Origin: Dicyema japonicum
Taxonomy: Eukaryota > Dicyemida > Rhombozoa > Dicyemidae
Assembly (NCBI GenBank): GCA_011109175.1
Contig: RDEW01000002.1
Location: forward strand, 934,676 to 998,675
Direction of reading: 5' to 3'
Length of the DNA: 64,000 nucleotides
Shown in pieces: positions 1 through 10,639 of the stretch. Positions within the stretch are counted from its first letter, which is position 1, and each line of letters opens with the position of its first letter. The position numbers were made by a program, and so were the translations under genes. The notes below the pieces were generated by a model. It had not been told where the DNA came from. It made no database searches and saw only the letters and a list, made by a program, of their open reading frames with translations.

Positions 1-164
1 TTAACGGAGATGGCTTAGACAACTAATTTCTAAGCGCATGTTGAACCACAATAATCTTAGTAATAATTTTTAAGATTATTAATTAATTAAATTTAAATTT
101 TAAATAAATTAAGGAATAATTTCTTTGTGCTAAGTACTGGTAGTGACAGTTGTGCGCATTATAA

Positions 165-1411
165 ATGTCAAATGACCTAAATTGGGTGGAAAAAACATTT
201 AATAAAGTTGATATGTTTAAACACGGTCATTCTCTTAATAATTTAATAAAACCGGAGATATTAGACTTGATTGTGGATAACACAGAAGTTCTCAGGACAG
301 ACACATTGACAAATATCATAATTGCGTTATTATTTTATAATAAATTTGAAAATTCAAAGGTTTTAATATTTTTAAATTTATTAGGTTTTTAATCAAATTA
401 AATTATTCATCGAAAAATGCCAGTCTCGCTTTTGCAAATTCTAATTGGGGATTTATTTTAATTAACTCCTTGAAACCTCTGCGACAAAGAGATGAACAAT
501 GATTCAATCTCACTTATTGAAAAGATCAAAGGCGGTTTCAAAGGTCCCGATTCTTTGATTTACCAACTAGATTTATCTCCTAGCCATTCATGTTTGGAAG
601 CTGTTGGAATGGACAAATCAGTAAAAAACAGGTCAAATGGTGGGAAATCATTCCACTTTAACTGTTTATACGATAACGGGGGGAGTTATTCTCGAAAGAT
701 CCTAAAGGAAGGTATATATTAGTCTCACAGAAGCTTATGACTCCATCATAAATGTCCCCGAAGAGACCACCAAAGTTGAATATATGCCTTCAAGTAGTAT
801 TTGAACTAATCAAAGCAATGTCGACGACTGTAAGTTCTAAGATGGAGACCTGTTTGACTCCTCAGCTAAAGTCTCTTTGAGAGGAAGAAGGGGGTGAAGC
901 TTCTCGATATCACCGACCAGCCAGTCAACGTTGACAAACTGAAACGGAGGAGACCCATTACTGGTATTCTACGGCTCATTCTAGAATTCGAACAAAAAAG
1001 GTCAGAATCAGACCCCAACACAAGGAAGAGGCCTACTAATCGGGAAGTTCCTGTGTACATGGAGTCCATTCTCTCGAACCGGGCCCAAGTTCTCTCTCGG
1101 TCTCCGATTGATGGGTCTCTCATAAAACGAGTGATGGAATACTGTGGAAAACTTCCCAAAGCCCAACAGGCCCTGGTAATCAATTTCATAACACGTGACC
1201 CTTCCAAATGTAGTACGTACTAATAATGGTAGGCCAATTGAGTGGCAAAACCCATATAAAATTGTCGGAGTCCGTGGGGACCATTAAGACAATGCAAGGG
1301 GTCGTTAAATATTATAGAATTATTAATAAATTGGAACTTGATTATAATTCAGGCATTTGGGAGGTTATTAGAAGTTCTCAACCAATGATGCCCCCACATG
1401 ACTGCTATTAA
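165..1411 (+). CDS. Unrecognised multi-exon gene (tentative model)
   Basis: A string of short open blocks on the plus strand, joined by plausible micro-introns. Block 1 starts at ATG 165 (M-S-N-D-L-N-W-V-E-K) and is helical and Leu/Ile rich. A 25-nt GT-AG intron near 361-385 fits, although the continuing frame then stops early. Block 2 starts at 492. Block 3 (about 870-1203) is strongly coding-like and is followed by a 23-nt GT-AG intron near 1211-1233, after which the frame reads M-P-I-E-W-Q-N-P-Y-K. A last block ends at 1411 with P-M-M-P-P-H-D-C-Y. I do not recognise a family. Exon joins between 390 and 880 are unresolved, so this may be two genes or a decayed one. Confidence 0.35.
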
Positions 1412-1499
1412 CGTTTGTAATATTTAAATTAATATTAATTTATGCTTATGTGCTATTTTGCTTTAATATAAGAATTATGTAGAAAACTATCTTTTTGTC

Positions 1500-1790
1500 G
1501 ATCACTAGGCATACAGTGGAAGAAAAAATCCTTGACTAACTAAGTTGTCTCAGTTCTCATTGTAAAAATGAGAGGGTCATTAGGTTATAGTGTAAGGAAG
1601 AGAATCCTCGACTAACTAAGTGTTCCCAGTTCTTGTCGTAATATGAAGGATCACTCGGTTACAGTGAAAGAAACTGTCCTCGACTAACTGAGTGGTCCCA
1701 GTTCTTATCGTGAGAGTGAGAGGGTCATTGGGTTACAGTGTAATAAAGAGAATCCTCGACTAACTAAGTGTTCCCAGTTTTCATAATAAT
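1500..1790. repeat. Tandem array of a LINE 3'-end hairpin unit
   Basis: About four imperfect copies of a ~70-85 bp unit. Each contains a 'GATCACT..G' segment, 'GACTAACTAAGTG', and 'TCCCAGTT'. The same order, with inverted GGATCACT / AGTGATCC arms, forms the 3' ends of LINE copies at about 35880-35930 and 53545-53590. The array is therefore best read as a locally amplified LINE 3' terminus in reverse orientation. Confidence 0.7.
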
Positions 1791-2414
1791 ACTGAGACGT
1801 ATCGTTTCTAAGCATCACGACCATTCATATATCCCATGTTGGAAATTTCTCCAATGGAGTATGAAAAGCGAGATTTTGTTATGTTGGCCAGGCATTGGAA
1901 GTCTCCCGAGTTAGGTGGATCACATGGTCAATTCATGTTTACCATATTTAACAGTAATTAACAGATTCTTTTGGATTGATTTTTCTTTTGGTTTTTTATA
2001 ATCGTACTAACAGGACATTCAATTTCACGGAGCGATAGGAACGATTCTTTTTAAGCGTTTCCGGAATCCCTAATGCATAAAAACCGAGGGGTGTTCGTGT
2101 GACTATAAAAATCAGAATGTACGCCCTACGCGTTTGTGTGGGCTCGAGAGATGAAATTGACCAAAATGAGGTCACATGTATACTATGCTGTTCCAGCACA
2201 AACAATCATAACTAGGGCGAATTTTTATTAACCTAAAAACTAAAAAAATTAACCCCAAAAAATTAACTTTACTTTGATAATTTTCGGTTTACCCCAATTC
2301 ATTTCCTTATTCTCTTCTATCGATTACATGCATCACAGTGGAGTTAACGTCCACAATTTCTCCTGTGTCAATCAATAAATTGTGTAGAGAGGTTACATAC
2401 ATATTAAAGAGTAA
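1791..2414. other. No gene seen
   Basis: AT-rich sequence without convincing coding potential. It holds a short stretch at about 2220-2275 built of 'TTAACC' and 'AACTAAAAAAATTAA' motifs that recurs at 3336-3470. Confidence 0.5.
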
Positions 2415-3310
2415 AGAAATTTTGAGCCTTAACGTCTTCTTTTCTTAATCTTCCGTCTTTCTCAGCAATCTAAAGAAACACTAAAAAGAAGATAAGTTGT
2501 CGTCTGTCATCGTTTCTTCTGAACAGCCAAAGTCACTAGATATGAAATGAAAAATTTCAAAGACCACTATAAAACCAAGTTAATTAATCGTGGGATCCTC
2601 ACACTTTGCAGCAGTAGACGTGAGGGGTGAATCGTCTTCTTGTGAAGACAAGTGAATGGTTCTTTTTCAATTCACGACCAATAGAGTCACTAAATTTTTA
2701 AGGGTAGAAAATATTTTTTATATTTTTTTCTCATTTTCAACCCCTCCGCTGAAAATAGATTTTCCACGTGCTGAATACATTTTCATTTGGACGAGAGATG
2801 CGAGTAAGGGGTAAATATGGAAAATGAGTTATGTTGTTTCATTCAATGTCTGTATAATGATGAATCTAATATCCCCCTTTGTTTCGGCACTTCATGATGG
2901 TTCGTTTCACTTCTTCTGTAGTAACAATTTCCAGGTGGCGTTAATTTTTTAATTTAATTTATTATTACCCCGGATACACCGAGAAAGAGGTAAACAACAA
3001 ATTAAGTGTATTCAGTTCCCAAGACACAGAAAAGTCCTTCAACGTTACATAAGTCCATCCAGAACCAGCATAAAAGTTAAAAGACGTCCAGTCCTTGCAG
3101 TTGTCGAAACCCCTCTAGTGGAGTGGGGGAGAGCAAATAATCCTTTTTCGTGCCTGCCTGACACTGGGCACCACCTGAGAGGAGGATCACATGACGCCAC
3201 TCTAGTAGGAAAAAAAGAAGATGAACAGACAAAACAGACAGGAAACTTCAACCAATTAGCCACGTAGCACCACATTATTATTATTAACCCCAGGCTTACA
3301 ATGGTAAGCC
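2415..3310. repeat. Dispersed duplicated block, copy 1 (repeat D + SINE-like repeat B)
   Basis: Nearly the same sequence recurs in the same orientation at 13425-14245. The right part (about 2950-3300, repeat B) also occurs alone at 48585-48895. A piece of the left part occurs inverted at about 47130-47345. On the minus strand repeat B starts with a tRNA-promoter-like 'GTGGCTAATTGG' (A-box like), which suggests a SINE. It is bordered by (TAA)n runs. Confidence 0.75.
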
Positions 3311-3780
3311 CAGCCAAAAAGTCATAGGGCGATTTTTTTAACCTAAAAAATAAATATTTAACCTAAAAAATTAACTTTATTAACCTAAAAACTAAAAAAA
3401 TTAACCTAAAAAATTAACTTTATTAACCTAAAAACTAAAAAAATTAATTTAAAAAATTAACTTTATAACTAACAATAAAAACACCAAAACTTATTGTTAC
3501 ACATACAAATTACATAATGTTCTAAATTTCCTGGTAGAAAATGTCTGTTGGATCTAAGAAAATTCTTTATCTCAGAAAAACATCGTTCAACCGAGCACTA
3601 AGTTGGCTAACAATTCAGGAGTAATGAATACTAGGCAAGAGATATGTGTGAATTAATCATTTTAATTATGGTTGAAATATCATTTTTTGTAGCCTTTTAT
3701 TTATGTATTCTTTAATAAATTTGTTGTCATTTCAAATTCCAACGATTCTAATCCATCATATGCTTGTTCAATTCTGAAGC
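3311..3780. repeat. AT-rich short tandem motifs
   Basis: Repeated 'TTAACCTAAAAAATTAACTTTA' type motifs at about 3336-3480, then low-complexity AT sequence. No gene is seen here. Confidence 0.6.
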
Positions 3781-3849
3781 GTGTACTTTGATAATAATAT
3801 CTGCAATAGCGACATTATTCGGAAACTCGGAATGTTCGAATAGCTTCAG

Positions 3850-4199
3850 ATAAGGTCACATAGACTGCTAACTAACGGTGAGGGAACTCATACAGAGCCT
3901 CCGTAAAACAATTCTCTAAGCCAAGGCATAGATAGTCTGTTTAGTGGAATATCAGACTTTATAAATGCTCTGGTTACTTGTAGAGCCCAATCATCATTTT
4001 TGGAATATTGGTCAATATGTGTTTGGTGTGATTGAGTCAGATTATTTACAAAAAAGTAATCGCTATTTCGCAAAACATAATGAATTTTCATCAAAATAAA
4101 TTTTGATGGGAATTTACAAAATGCCTTTTTTTGCATTTTTTCGCATTTTATATTACACAAACAGAGTCGACAATATAGCGCACCATCCTCAAAAATCAT
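3850..4199 (-). pseudogene. hAT/ZBED-like transposase N-terminal remnant
   Basis: Minus-strand frame of about 103 residues with a C-x2-C zinc-ligand pair (Y-C-R-L-C near residue 10) and later A-F-I-K-S-D-I-P-L-N-R-L, then P-W-L-R-E-L-F. This order (degenerate zinc finger, then 'a.l.sdIPl.kl..p.f..fl') is typical of the N-terminal part of host-like hAT transposase families. The frame breaks after G-G-S-V and no catalytic region follows. A second remnant of similar type lies at 12520-13057. Assignment is from motif memory and is moderate. Confidence 0.45.
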
Positions 4200-4369
4200 A
4201 AATTCTTTAGGATAATACTTTACAACGGCCTTAGTTTAATTTGGTACTATTTTGCTATCTTAGGTATGTCAACCAAAAATTTTAGTGGCAAAATATATTA
4301 TTAATAGTTAATTTAAAAAATAGTAAATTAATCAAAAATTATAAGGTTAAAATAATTTTAACATACTTC

Positions 4370-4870
4370 CTTTTTTTCTCCACCTCCACAGTCTGCAAAC
4401 GGTCTTGAGACGTGATGCCAACCTCTATGATAAGGACTTGGCCAGACTCCTTATCGTGTACCACAATGTCCGGTTTATTGTGCTTGACTAGCACCGAGGT
4501 ACGGATAACACTGTCTACCTAAATTTGGACCCTGGTGTTCTCTACTACAGATTGCAACTTATGAGTCCGCAACTTTCTGGTGTGGCGAATACCATACTTA
4601 TTGCATAGTAGAAGATGAAGACTCCTTACTACCTCGTTATGCCTCCATACATAGTCGTGGCAGAGCATGGATCCACATCGAGTGGCGAATGATCAACCGA
4701 CATGCTCCTTGACTTACAGTGGGGACATGTATTTGATGATCGACGCCAAAAGATATTGCGGTCTTGCATATACGCGTACAGCGCCTCCGATCGAGGTGAG
4801 TTACCACCGTATTTTAGCCATATTGTCGACGACTTAAGGTCGACATGTGGGTTGTCCAATGCTCTGAAGA
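4370..4870 (-). pseudogene. LINE C-terminal fragment with CCHC and PD-(D/E)XK-like motif
   Basis: Degenerate minus-strand coding remnant. Reading across frame breaks it shows W-L-K-Y-G-G-N-S-P-R, R-N-I-F-W, a zinc motif C-P-H-C with a later H..C, H-N-E-V-V-R-S-L-H-L-L-L-C-N, and finally H-N-K-P-D-I-V-V-H-D followed by I-I-E-V-G-I. The P-D...E arrangement after a zinc knuckle resembles the restriction-like endonuclease end of some non-LTR retrotransposons. At least two frame breaks and an internal stop make it non-functional. Confidence 0.65.
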
Positions 4871-4927
4871 GGACCTTATGAAGGATTTATAAGTTGATGT
4901 TTTCCATCAAATTATTATATTGAATTT

Positions 4928-5540
4928 CTGATCCCAAAAATATTTTAATATCTTGTCGTCATTGTCTTCTGCAGCTAACTTTTCGATTATCTGTCAGATA
5001 ATTGAAGATGTTCTAAGTAATTTTGCGATAGATCGCGAAGACGCTGTTGATACATTCAGAGATTGCATTTCGAAGATAATTTATGTGGAATCAGGAAGCA
5101 CTAGAATCAAAATTAATTGTCAATCAAATGCCTTCTATCACAAAGTGGAAAAACAACATATTTCTGCATGTATACAACTATTTGAAAAGTGTCCTTCCTG
5201 AGCATTATTTGTTGAGAGAACATTATCTTATTGTAAAAATTAATTTTTTGTAGATAAAATTATCATAAAGTCAAAAAAAGTCAAAATTTTAATTTTTTAA
5301 GTCAATAAATTCAATTTTTTAGGTTAAAAATTACGATTTATAAAGTCAAAATAAAAATCGCCCTAATGATGAGACACCTTCTCGGTTGATAACCTTCAGC
5401 AAACACGTCATCAACGTCATTTTCTCCTCCCAACAAAAACTGCACCAGGAGTTTGAACCGATTTAAAAAGTTCGTTCTTGAATATGTGTCAACACAAGTT
5501 GCGTCCCAGACCAAAGATCATCCGGATGTGTAATGGAAAA
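4928..5540. repeat. Direct duplication, copy 1 (pairs with 10870-11477)
   Basis: About 610 bp shared in the same orientation with 10870-11477 at high identity. It contains an exon-like frame (4953-5201, S-A-A-N-F-S-I-I-C-Q-I-I-E-D-V-L...) of unknown function. This copy has one extra C in 'CCTTCCTGAGC', which ends the frame early. The right end (5365-5540, minus strand) is a fragment of the retroelement C-terminus seen intact at 30.5-31.2 kb. Confidence 0.8.
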
Positions 5541-5769
5541 GGATCATCCTGTCAGGTCTCTTTCCATCTCTTCGATTGATACCCACTGGTTCAAGCTGTG
5601 ATGGGAAGACTAGCCTTTATTTATTTAAAAATTTTAAATAATTAAGCCTTTGCAGATTGGATTGCCTGTACGTTCCACGTAATACGGCAATCCCGACTGG
5701 TTGCATTAGCCAGAACGATTTTAAATAAAATAAATCTGGTAAAATTGTTAATCGAAAATACTAATTAAT
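5541..5769. other. Short spacer, no gene seen
   Basis: Contains the distal part of the inverted ABHD11-like duplication (similarity to 15456-15500 fades leftward from 5769). Confidence 0.4.
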
Positions 5770-6833
5770 TTAGTCTGATAGAAAATTAATAATTTCCTTG
5801 ACTAGCAGATCAGGCTGGTCCACGTGCAGTGAATGATATAAATTAGGCAAGTAACCAAGTCTCTTACGTGGAAAGTGAACATTGAGATGATCGAGACTCT
5901 TACCTCTGAAATAAATAAACCCAAACTTCATAAAAGGCGACAATTCACCCCCCAAAAACAATGCTTCGTTAGGAAATAATCCCTCCACGGTGACAGTCTT
6001 TTTCGAACTGATCCCCAAATTATACTTATTTTTCATTATTGAGTCGAAATTACTGTTTAAATAGCAAAATCCATTTTTCTCGATTATTTTCTTTTTTAAA
6101 AAAATCTCCAAAAGTTTTGCCTAATTTTTCAGCCAAAATTACTGAAACTTTGTCACCGCTCAATTTTACAGTTTTTGAAGCGATTTCCTTTAAATTCGCG
6201 TTTTTAGCGACAAATGGAAATTGTATGAATCCCAAGGCTTTGACAAACTCGATGACTTTGACGAAACCTTCCATCCCGAATGGACACACATCCAGGACGA
6301 TTAATTTGTCGACAATATTGCTCTACTGTACATCCTCATACTATACGTGTTCTAAGGAGTAGGTCATGGAAGTTAATCCACCCATGCTGTGACCCACTAG
6401 TGATACTTTGTGATGCCCCAACTTTTGGCGGGTTTTTTCGATGTCTCTGGCCATGATAGGATAATCCATGTAACATTGTCGGGACTATCCCCGTGATTTC
6501 TTGAATCGAATGTGTAAACCTTGGAATTTAGGTTATGAGAATACCTCAAATCCTGAATTAGCCAAATTGTGGGCCACATTGTCCCAGTTATTTCTATTAC
6601 TGAACAATCCATGGTGGATGTAAACTGGATTGGGGTATTTCTGTGGCAAAGATGGTTTATAATGAGAATAGACAAGACAAGACAAATTTTATTTTCTAAC
6701 AAACCCCAAAACTAATTACTGTAAAGAAACCAAAACCTGAATCAAAACTAATTAAGTGGGTTTGTATTCATCGTGTAGGGTCATTTTATGAGACACCACA
6801 TGTCTCTACTTCGTTTGGACCCCAAAAATTACA

Positions 6834-9533
6834 TCACATTTTCCATAAGTGATGTAATAATTTTTCTATCTTTCTGACTTTCAGGTCGTAATCCTCTTCG
6901 ATATTAGATTTTAAGTCCAGTCCATATGCCAATTTAATCGCAAATCTTCTGGACTTTTCCAATTTTTTGACAAAGACATCACTTTCTTTTGTTCTAAACC
7001 ATCCTTGATAACCATATATCAAGAATGGTTCAACACACGCCGAATACACAAAAAGAAAAGTTTCAGGCTCCAAATGAAATCGAATTAAAGATTTCAACAT
7101 TCCTGTAGCTTTCTTTCTTCGTGTTTTAATATGTTCCTTGAAAGATCCTCTTCGGTCTATCAACAATCCGAGATACTTCAATGTTTCAGAGATTTTTATA
7201 TCCCCAGTATTCACACATTGATTAATATTTTTTCTTTTACTTGCAATCCAAGTGACTGTTGTTTTTTCCCTCGATAGAGTCAACCCATTGTTTTGGCACC
7301 ACTTTCCAATCTTAGTAATATGGGATTCCACCCTTTTCCATGAAATTTGTTTATTCATGCTTGAATCAAGCACAAGAATGTCATCAGCATAAATAATCAT
7401 TTGACTATTTACGCTCTCTGTTTTCGGCAAATCTCTCATTACGCAATTGAAGAGTAGCGGGCTGAGAATTGAACCCTGTGGAACTCCTCTTCGCAATTCA
7501 ATTTTCTTTGAAATTAAATTTCCAACACGTATATATGACTTTCTTTTTGAAAGAAAGTTTTCTATCCATAATAACGCAGTTTTCCCAATTTCTGCTTTTG
7601 ACAACGTATCAACAAGTCCAAAGTGCCAAACACTGTCAAACGCTTTTGTTATATCCAAACATGCTATTGTAAGAAATTCCTTTTTATTTCGTGAAATTTC
7701 GATTGCAGATCTTAGCTCTTTAAAGCAATCTCCAGTCCCTTTTTTATGCCGAAATCCCAGTTGATTATCAGAGAGAAAATTATTATCCTCAACATGCCTT
7801 GATAGACGATTGAAAACAATTTTTTCCATAACTTTCGATATTGAGCAGACTAGGCTAATTGGCCTATAACTATCTGCTTTTGACCTTGGCTTTCCTTTTT
7901 TCACAACCATGCGTACAATTGTTCGTTTCCAATAAGCTGGAACATGACCAAAACTCCAAGAAGAATTATATAATATTTTTAGGCACTCAATCAAAATTGG
8001 GCCTGCGTTCTTGAAAATACTCATTGGGATAAAATCCCACCCTGGTGCTTTATTTTTGCAACCCTTAATTGCAGCATTTATTTCTTCCAGCGTTATAGGA
8101 TGACACAAGGGACCACTCAATTTCGACTTTTCTTTATAACTACTTCTTGTATCTTGTACTTCTATCGGAATAAAAGATGCCGGATCTATCTCTTGAATTT
8201 TGGACAATTGTCGACGTAAAACATTTGGAATTTCTTCTTTTGGAATAGTGAGACCATCATCTGACTTGAGAGATATTTCTTCATTCTTATTACTGGGAGA
8301 ATTCATTCTTGCATATAGTTTCCAAAATTTTGGGTTCTGTCGACGTAACTTTGAACATTCTCTTTTCCATACTTTTTCTTCATTCTTCTTTACAACATCC
8401 ATTATTTTCTTCTTCACTAACTTGATCTGCATTTTAAGTTCTTGAGAGTCGAAGATATCCCAACACCTCTTTAATTTATTTTCTAACTTATTCTTCTCCT
8501 GACGCAAAGAGCGTTCTTCTACTCCTATTATCATATTTTCCTGCGGCAACAGATTTTTTCTTTTTCCATAATTTTCCAGATAACTTAACAACAAAGATCT
8601 TATTTTGTTATCCAGAATGTCGATATCTTCCGGTTTCGAAATCCCCAAATCACAAACATTACCAATTTTCAGCCTGATGTAGAAATTGAAGTGATTCCAA
8701 TCAATTTTGCTGACATCATATCCAATGAATAACTGTCGTGTGTAAACCGGACCAGTTTTTAATTCAATCGTTTGTGGGATGTGGTCACTTCCTATGTCAT
8801 TTTCGATATATGGAGGATCACACATTTCACTCATCGTCAGAGGCATTATGAACAATCCAAGTTTATCACCACTATAAGTTGCATAGTGATTTATTTCTGC
8901 TGACGTCAAAATTTTCAATTCTCCTGATTCCATCCACTTTATAAGACATTTTCCATCCTGATTTGTTGTAACACATCCATAATCAACATGCTTTGCGTTC
9001 ATGTCCCCAACCAAAATCGAATTCACGTTTTCGTTAAAAAATTTCTCAATGATCCAAGGGTACTCACGTAAGCTCTTAGAATAAATTCCTCCAACTGTTA
9101 TCCATCCAATATTTGTTTGTATTTGCACACTGACTAGTTCACATACATCTTCTTCAATAATTCTTGGTCTCTTCGTATTCAAATTAGATTTATAATAAAT
9201 CGAAGTTCCAGTTCCAGAAATAGAACCCTTCTTCCACGGAATATCAATTGATGAAAATCCATTAAGTTTAAAAGAACTTCCCTTCTTGATCTTCGTCTCA
9301 TTTACTATCAAAACATCCATATGCACTGTGCTGACCAATGCAGTCAGCTCTGAAGCCCGCTTCCGAAGAGAGCGGGCATTAATCAGGGTTATCCTGATTA
9401 CTTCTGATTTTTTTGGTGGCTGATCCCTCCTCTTAGGATCGCCACCAAATCCAATAAATGCTTCGTATCCTTTTTTGTTTTCGTTACTTCTATAATGCTT
9501 TTCTCTAATTTTTTCAAAGTTTGTGAATAATCA
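6834..9533 (-). CDS. LINE ORF2: apurinic-type endonuclease + reverse transcriptase
   Basis: The frame is open from about 9533 to the stop at 6834, and the first in-frame ATG is at 9338 (834 aa from there). That ATG lies downstream of the endonuclease N-terminal motif I-N-A-R-S-L, so translation must enter upstream. Endonuclease motifs: V-N-E-T-K, G-D-M-N-A-K-H, S-D-H-I-P. RT motifs: W-K-R-T-I-V, C-L-D-I-T-K-A-F-D-S-V, G-V-P-Q-G-S-I-L-S-P-L-L-F, Y-A-D-D-I-L-V-L, L-K-Y-L-G-L-L-I-D. No RNase H motif follows. The catalytic YADD and the first Asp are intact. It overlaps the ORF1 end by about 135 nt in the -1 frame. Confidence 0.92.
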
Positions 9534-10441
9534 AGTTGACATTCACCATCATTGACCTGTGTTGAGATTTCTTCTTTCTTTCCCTTCACAGGTTCTTCTG
9601 TCTGAGTAGAAGCTTCTACTGTTGCCCTTTTGACCGTTGGAATATTCCAACAAGTTCGACCATCAAGAAAAGCTGACTTAGCATTTTTTGCTATAGTATG
9701 ACTATTTCCGGATTTGGCAAGTTTCTTATCTTCTTTTTTGGAGACTTTTGACTTTTCAGCAACTTTCTTCATTTTCTCACGATTGGCTTCCATAGCTTTC
9801 GGACAACCTCCATAATTTGCCAGATGAGTAGTCGACCCACAATTAACACAATTTTTTGTATCATGCGATGCTTTACATTCAGATCTTCTATGTGATCCCG
9901 AACAATGTAGACACTTTTCTAAGTTCTTGCAAAACCGAGCAATATGTCCAAACTGTTGACAACGAAAACACTGAATTTCTCGTTTTATATACCATTCCGC
10001 TTTCATCTTCAAAAATCCAATAATCAATCCCAATCTGACAATGGATTCTGCTTCTCCCCTGCTTGTTAAGACAAGCTTAACAATAGGCAAGCTAACACCA
10101 CGGCGTACAAATCTTTCAGCTCGGAACTCTCCTGTCAACTTTGACCGAAGAAAATCCTTTAATTCATCCATCTCTATCCATGTCGGAACATTTTTTAGAA
10201 TTATAGTCGAAGGAGGCAGTTTTACTTCCTCCATCTCATGTCCACCCAATCCAAAAGGATTACTATCATTCATTGACTTTTTGAAATCTTCAAGGTCTTC
10301 CAAGTTCTTAAACTGCAGGATAAAATCGCCAGTATGTCGACGAGATATCCTAGCTCTTCTGGCTGATTCCATCCCATCAAAGATGTTAACAATAGTTAAA
10401 TTCCCATGTTTAGAATTAATAATTAACCTGACAGAGAACAT
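9398..10441 (-). CDS. LINE ORF1: gag-like nucleic-acid-binding protein with zinc knuckles
   Basis: 347 aa. Three cysteine/histidine knuckles lie at about residues 160-220: C-F-R-C-Q-Q-F-G-H-I-A-R-F-C, then C-L-H-C-S-G-S-H-R-R-S-E-C, then C-V-N-C-G-S-T-T-H...C. The first and third have the C-x2-C-x4-H spacing of Jockey/I-type gag proteins. They are followed by a Lys-rich region (K-K-E-D-K-K-L-A-K). The N-terminal part should act as the RNA-binding assembly domain of the ribonucleoprotein. The start at 10441 is only about 17 nt inside the element end. Confidence 0.9.
   Translation of the reverse strand: MFSVRLIINSKHGNLTIVNIFDGMESARRARISRRHTGDFILQFKNLEDLEDFKKSMNDSNPFGLGGHEMEEVKLPPSTIILKNVPTWIEMDELKDFLRSKLTGEFRAERFVRRGVSLPIVKLVLTSRGEAESIVRLGLIIGFLKMKAEWYIKREIQCFRCQQFGHIARFCKNLEKCLHCSGSHRRSECKASHDTKNCVNCGSTTHLANYGGCPKAMEANREKMKKVAEKSKVSKKEDKKLAKSGNSHTIAKNAKSAFLDGRTCWNIPTVKRATVEASTQTEEPVKGKKEEISTQVNDGECQLDYSQTLKKLEKSIIEVTKTKKDTKHLLDLVAILRGGISHQKNQK
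9470..9476 (-). promoter_or_regulatory. Candidate -1 frameshift heptamer A_AAA_AAG between ORF1 and ORF2
   Basis: In ORF1 phase the codons read ACA AAA AAG, giving a canonical X_XXY_YYZ slippery heptamer inside the ORF1/ORF2 overlap. A -1 slip here leads straight into the ORF2 frame (AAA AAA GGA TAC). This is inference; re-initiation is the alternative. Confidence 0.4.
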
Positions 10442-10639
10442 TGTAGTCTACAAGTCAGTAATGAGAATATGAAAGCTCTAGACTTTTGTGATTAAACCTT
10501 TTTATTAATTTATTCATTTCACATGTATCCGCGTTAATTAATATTTTATGTGGTCTTTGGAATAATATTATTTATTATTAGATTTTAAATGTTAATTATT
10601 TATATTTTATTAAATATATAAATAGGGTTCCCCGACCAT

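Larger units (their letters stand above)
6671..10458 (-). mobile_element. Apparently full-length two-ORF non-LTR retrotransposon (Jockey/I-type)
   Basis: A 3.8-kb element flanked by a perfect 11-bp target-site duplication, TAATGAGAATA, at 6660-6670 and 10459-10469. The uninterrupted target is visible in the paralogous copy at about 14557-14567. ORF1 (gag-like) and ORF2 (endonuclease-RT) are both open. The 5' leader is only about 17 nt before the ORF1 ATG. The 3' end carries TTGTC repeats rather than poly(A). Open ORFs and an unmutated TSD indicate recent insertion. Confidence 0.92.
5770..10517 (-). pseudogene. ABHD11: ABHD11-like alpha/beta hydrolase, copy A, split by a LINE
   Basis: Inverted paralogue of the copy at 14509-15455. 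The first exon (ATG at 10517) is cut after about 20 codons by a LINE (6671-10458). The gene resumes at 6659 with the H-H-G-L-F-S type oxyanion region, D-S-R-N-H-G-D-S-P, the nucleophile elbow G-H-S-M-G-G and a C-terminal catalytic His in H-S-L-H-V-D. Two 24-nt introns match copy B. Lesions of this copy: the LINE, plus a 1-nt loss at the 'CCCGACAATGTTACATGG' site (about 6470-6480). It keeps K-L-S-G-D-K, which copy B has lost. Both copies share a frame change after R-E-K-W-I-L-L-F. The ABHD11 assignment follows the order of motifs. Confidence 0.8.

Noticed and set aside
866..1207. 113-codon minus frame opposite the plus-strand block at 894-1223
   Set aside because: The plus-strand frame has the better composition and a downstream 23-nt intron; the minus frame looks like its shadow.
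3045..3317. Minus-strand frame and its relatives at 13923-14226
   Set aside because: They lie in SINE-like repeat B and are not conserved as proteins between copies.
6671..10458. LTR retrotransposon or endogenous virus because of the CCHC gag-like ORF
   Set aside because: No LTRs, protease, RNase H or integrase; apurinic-type endonuclease and a TSD of 11 bp mark it as a LINE.
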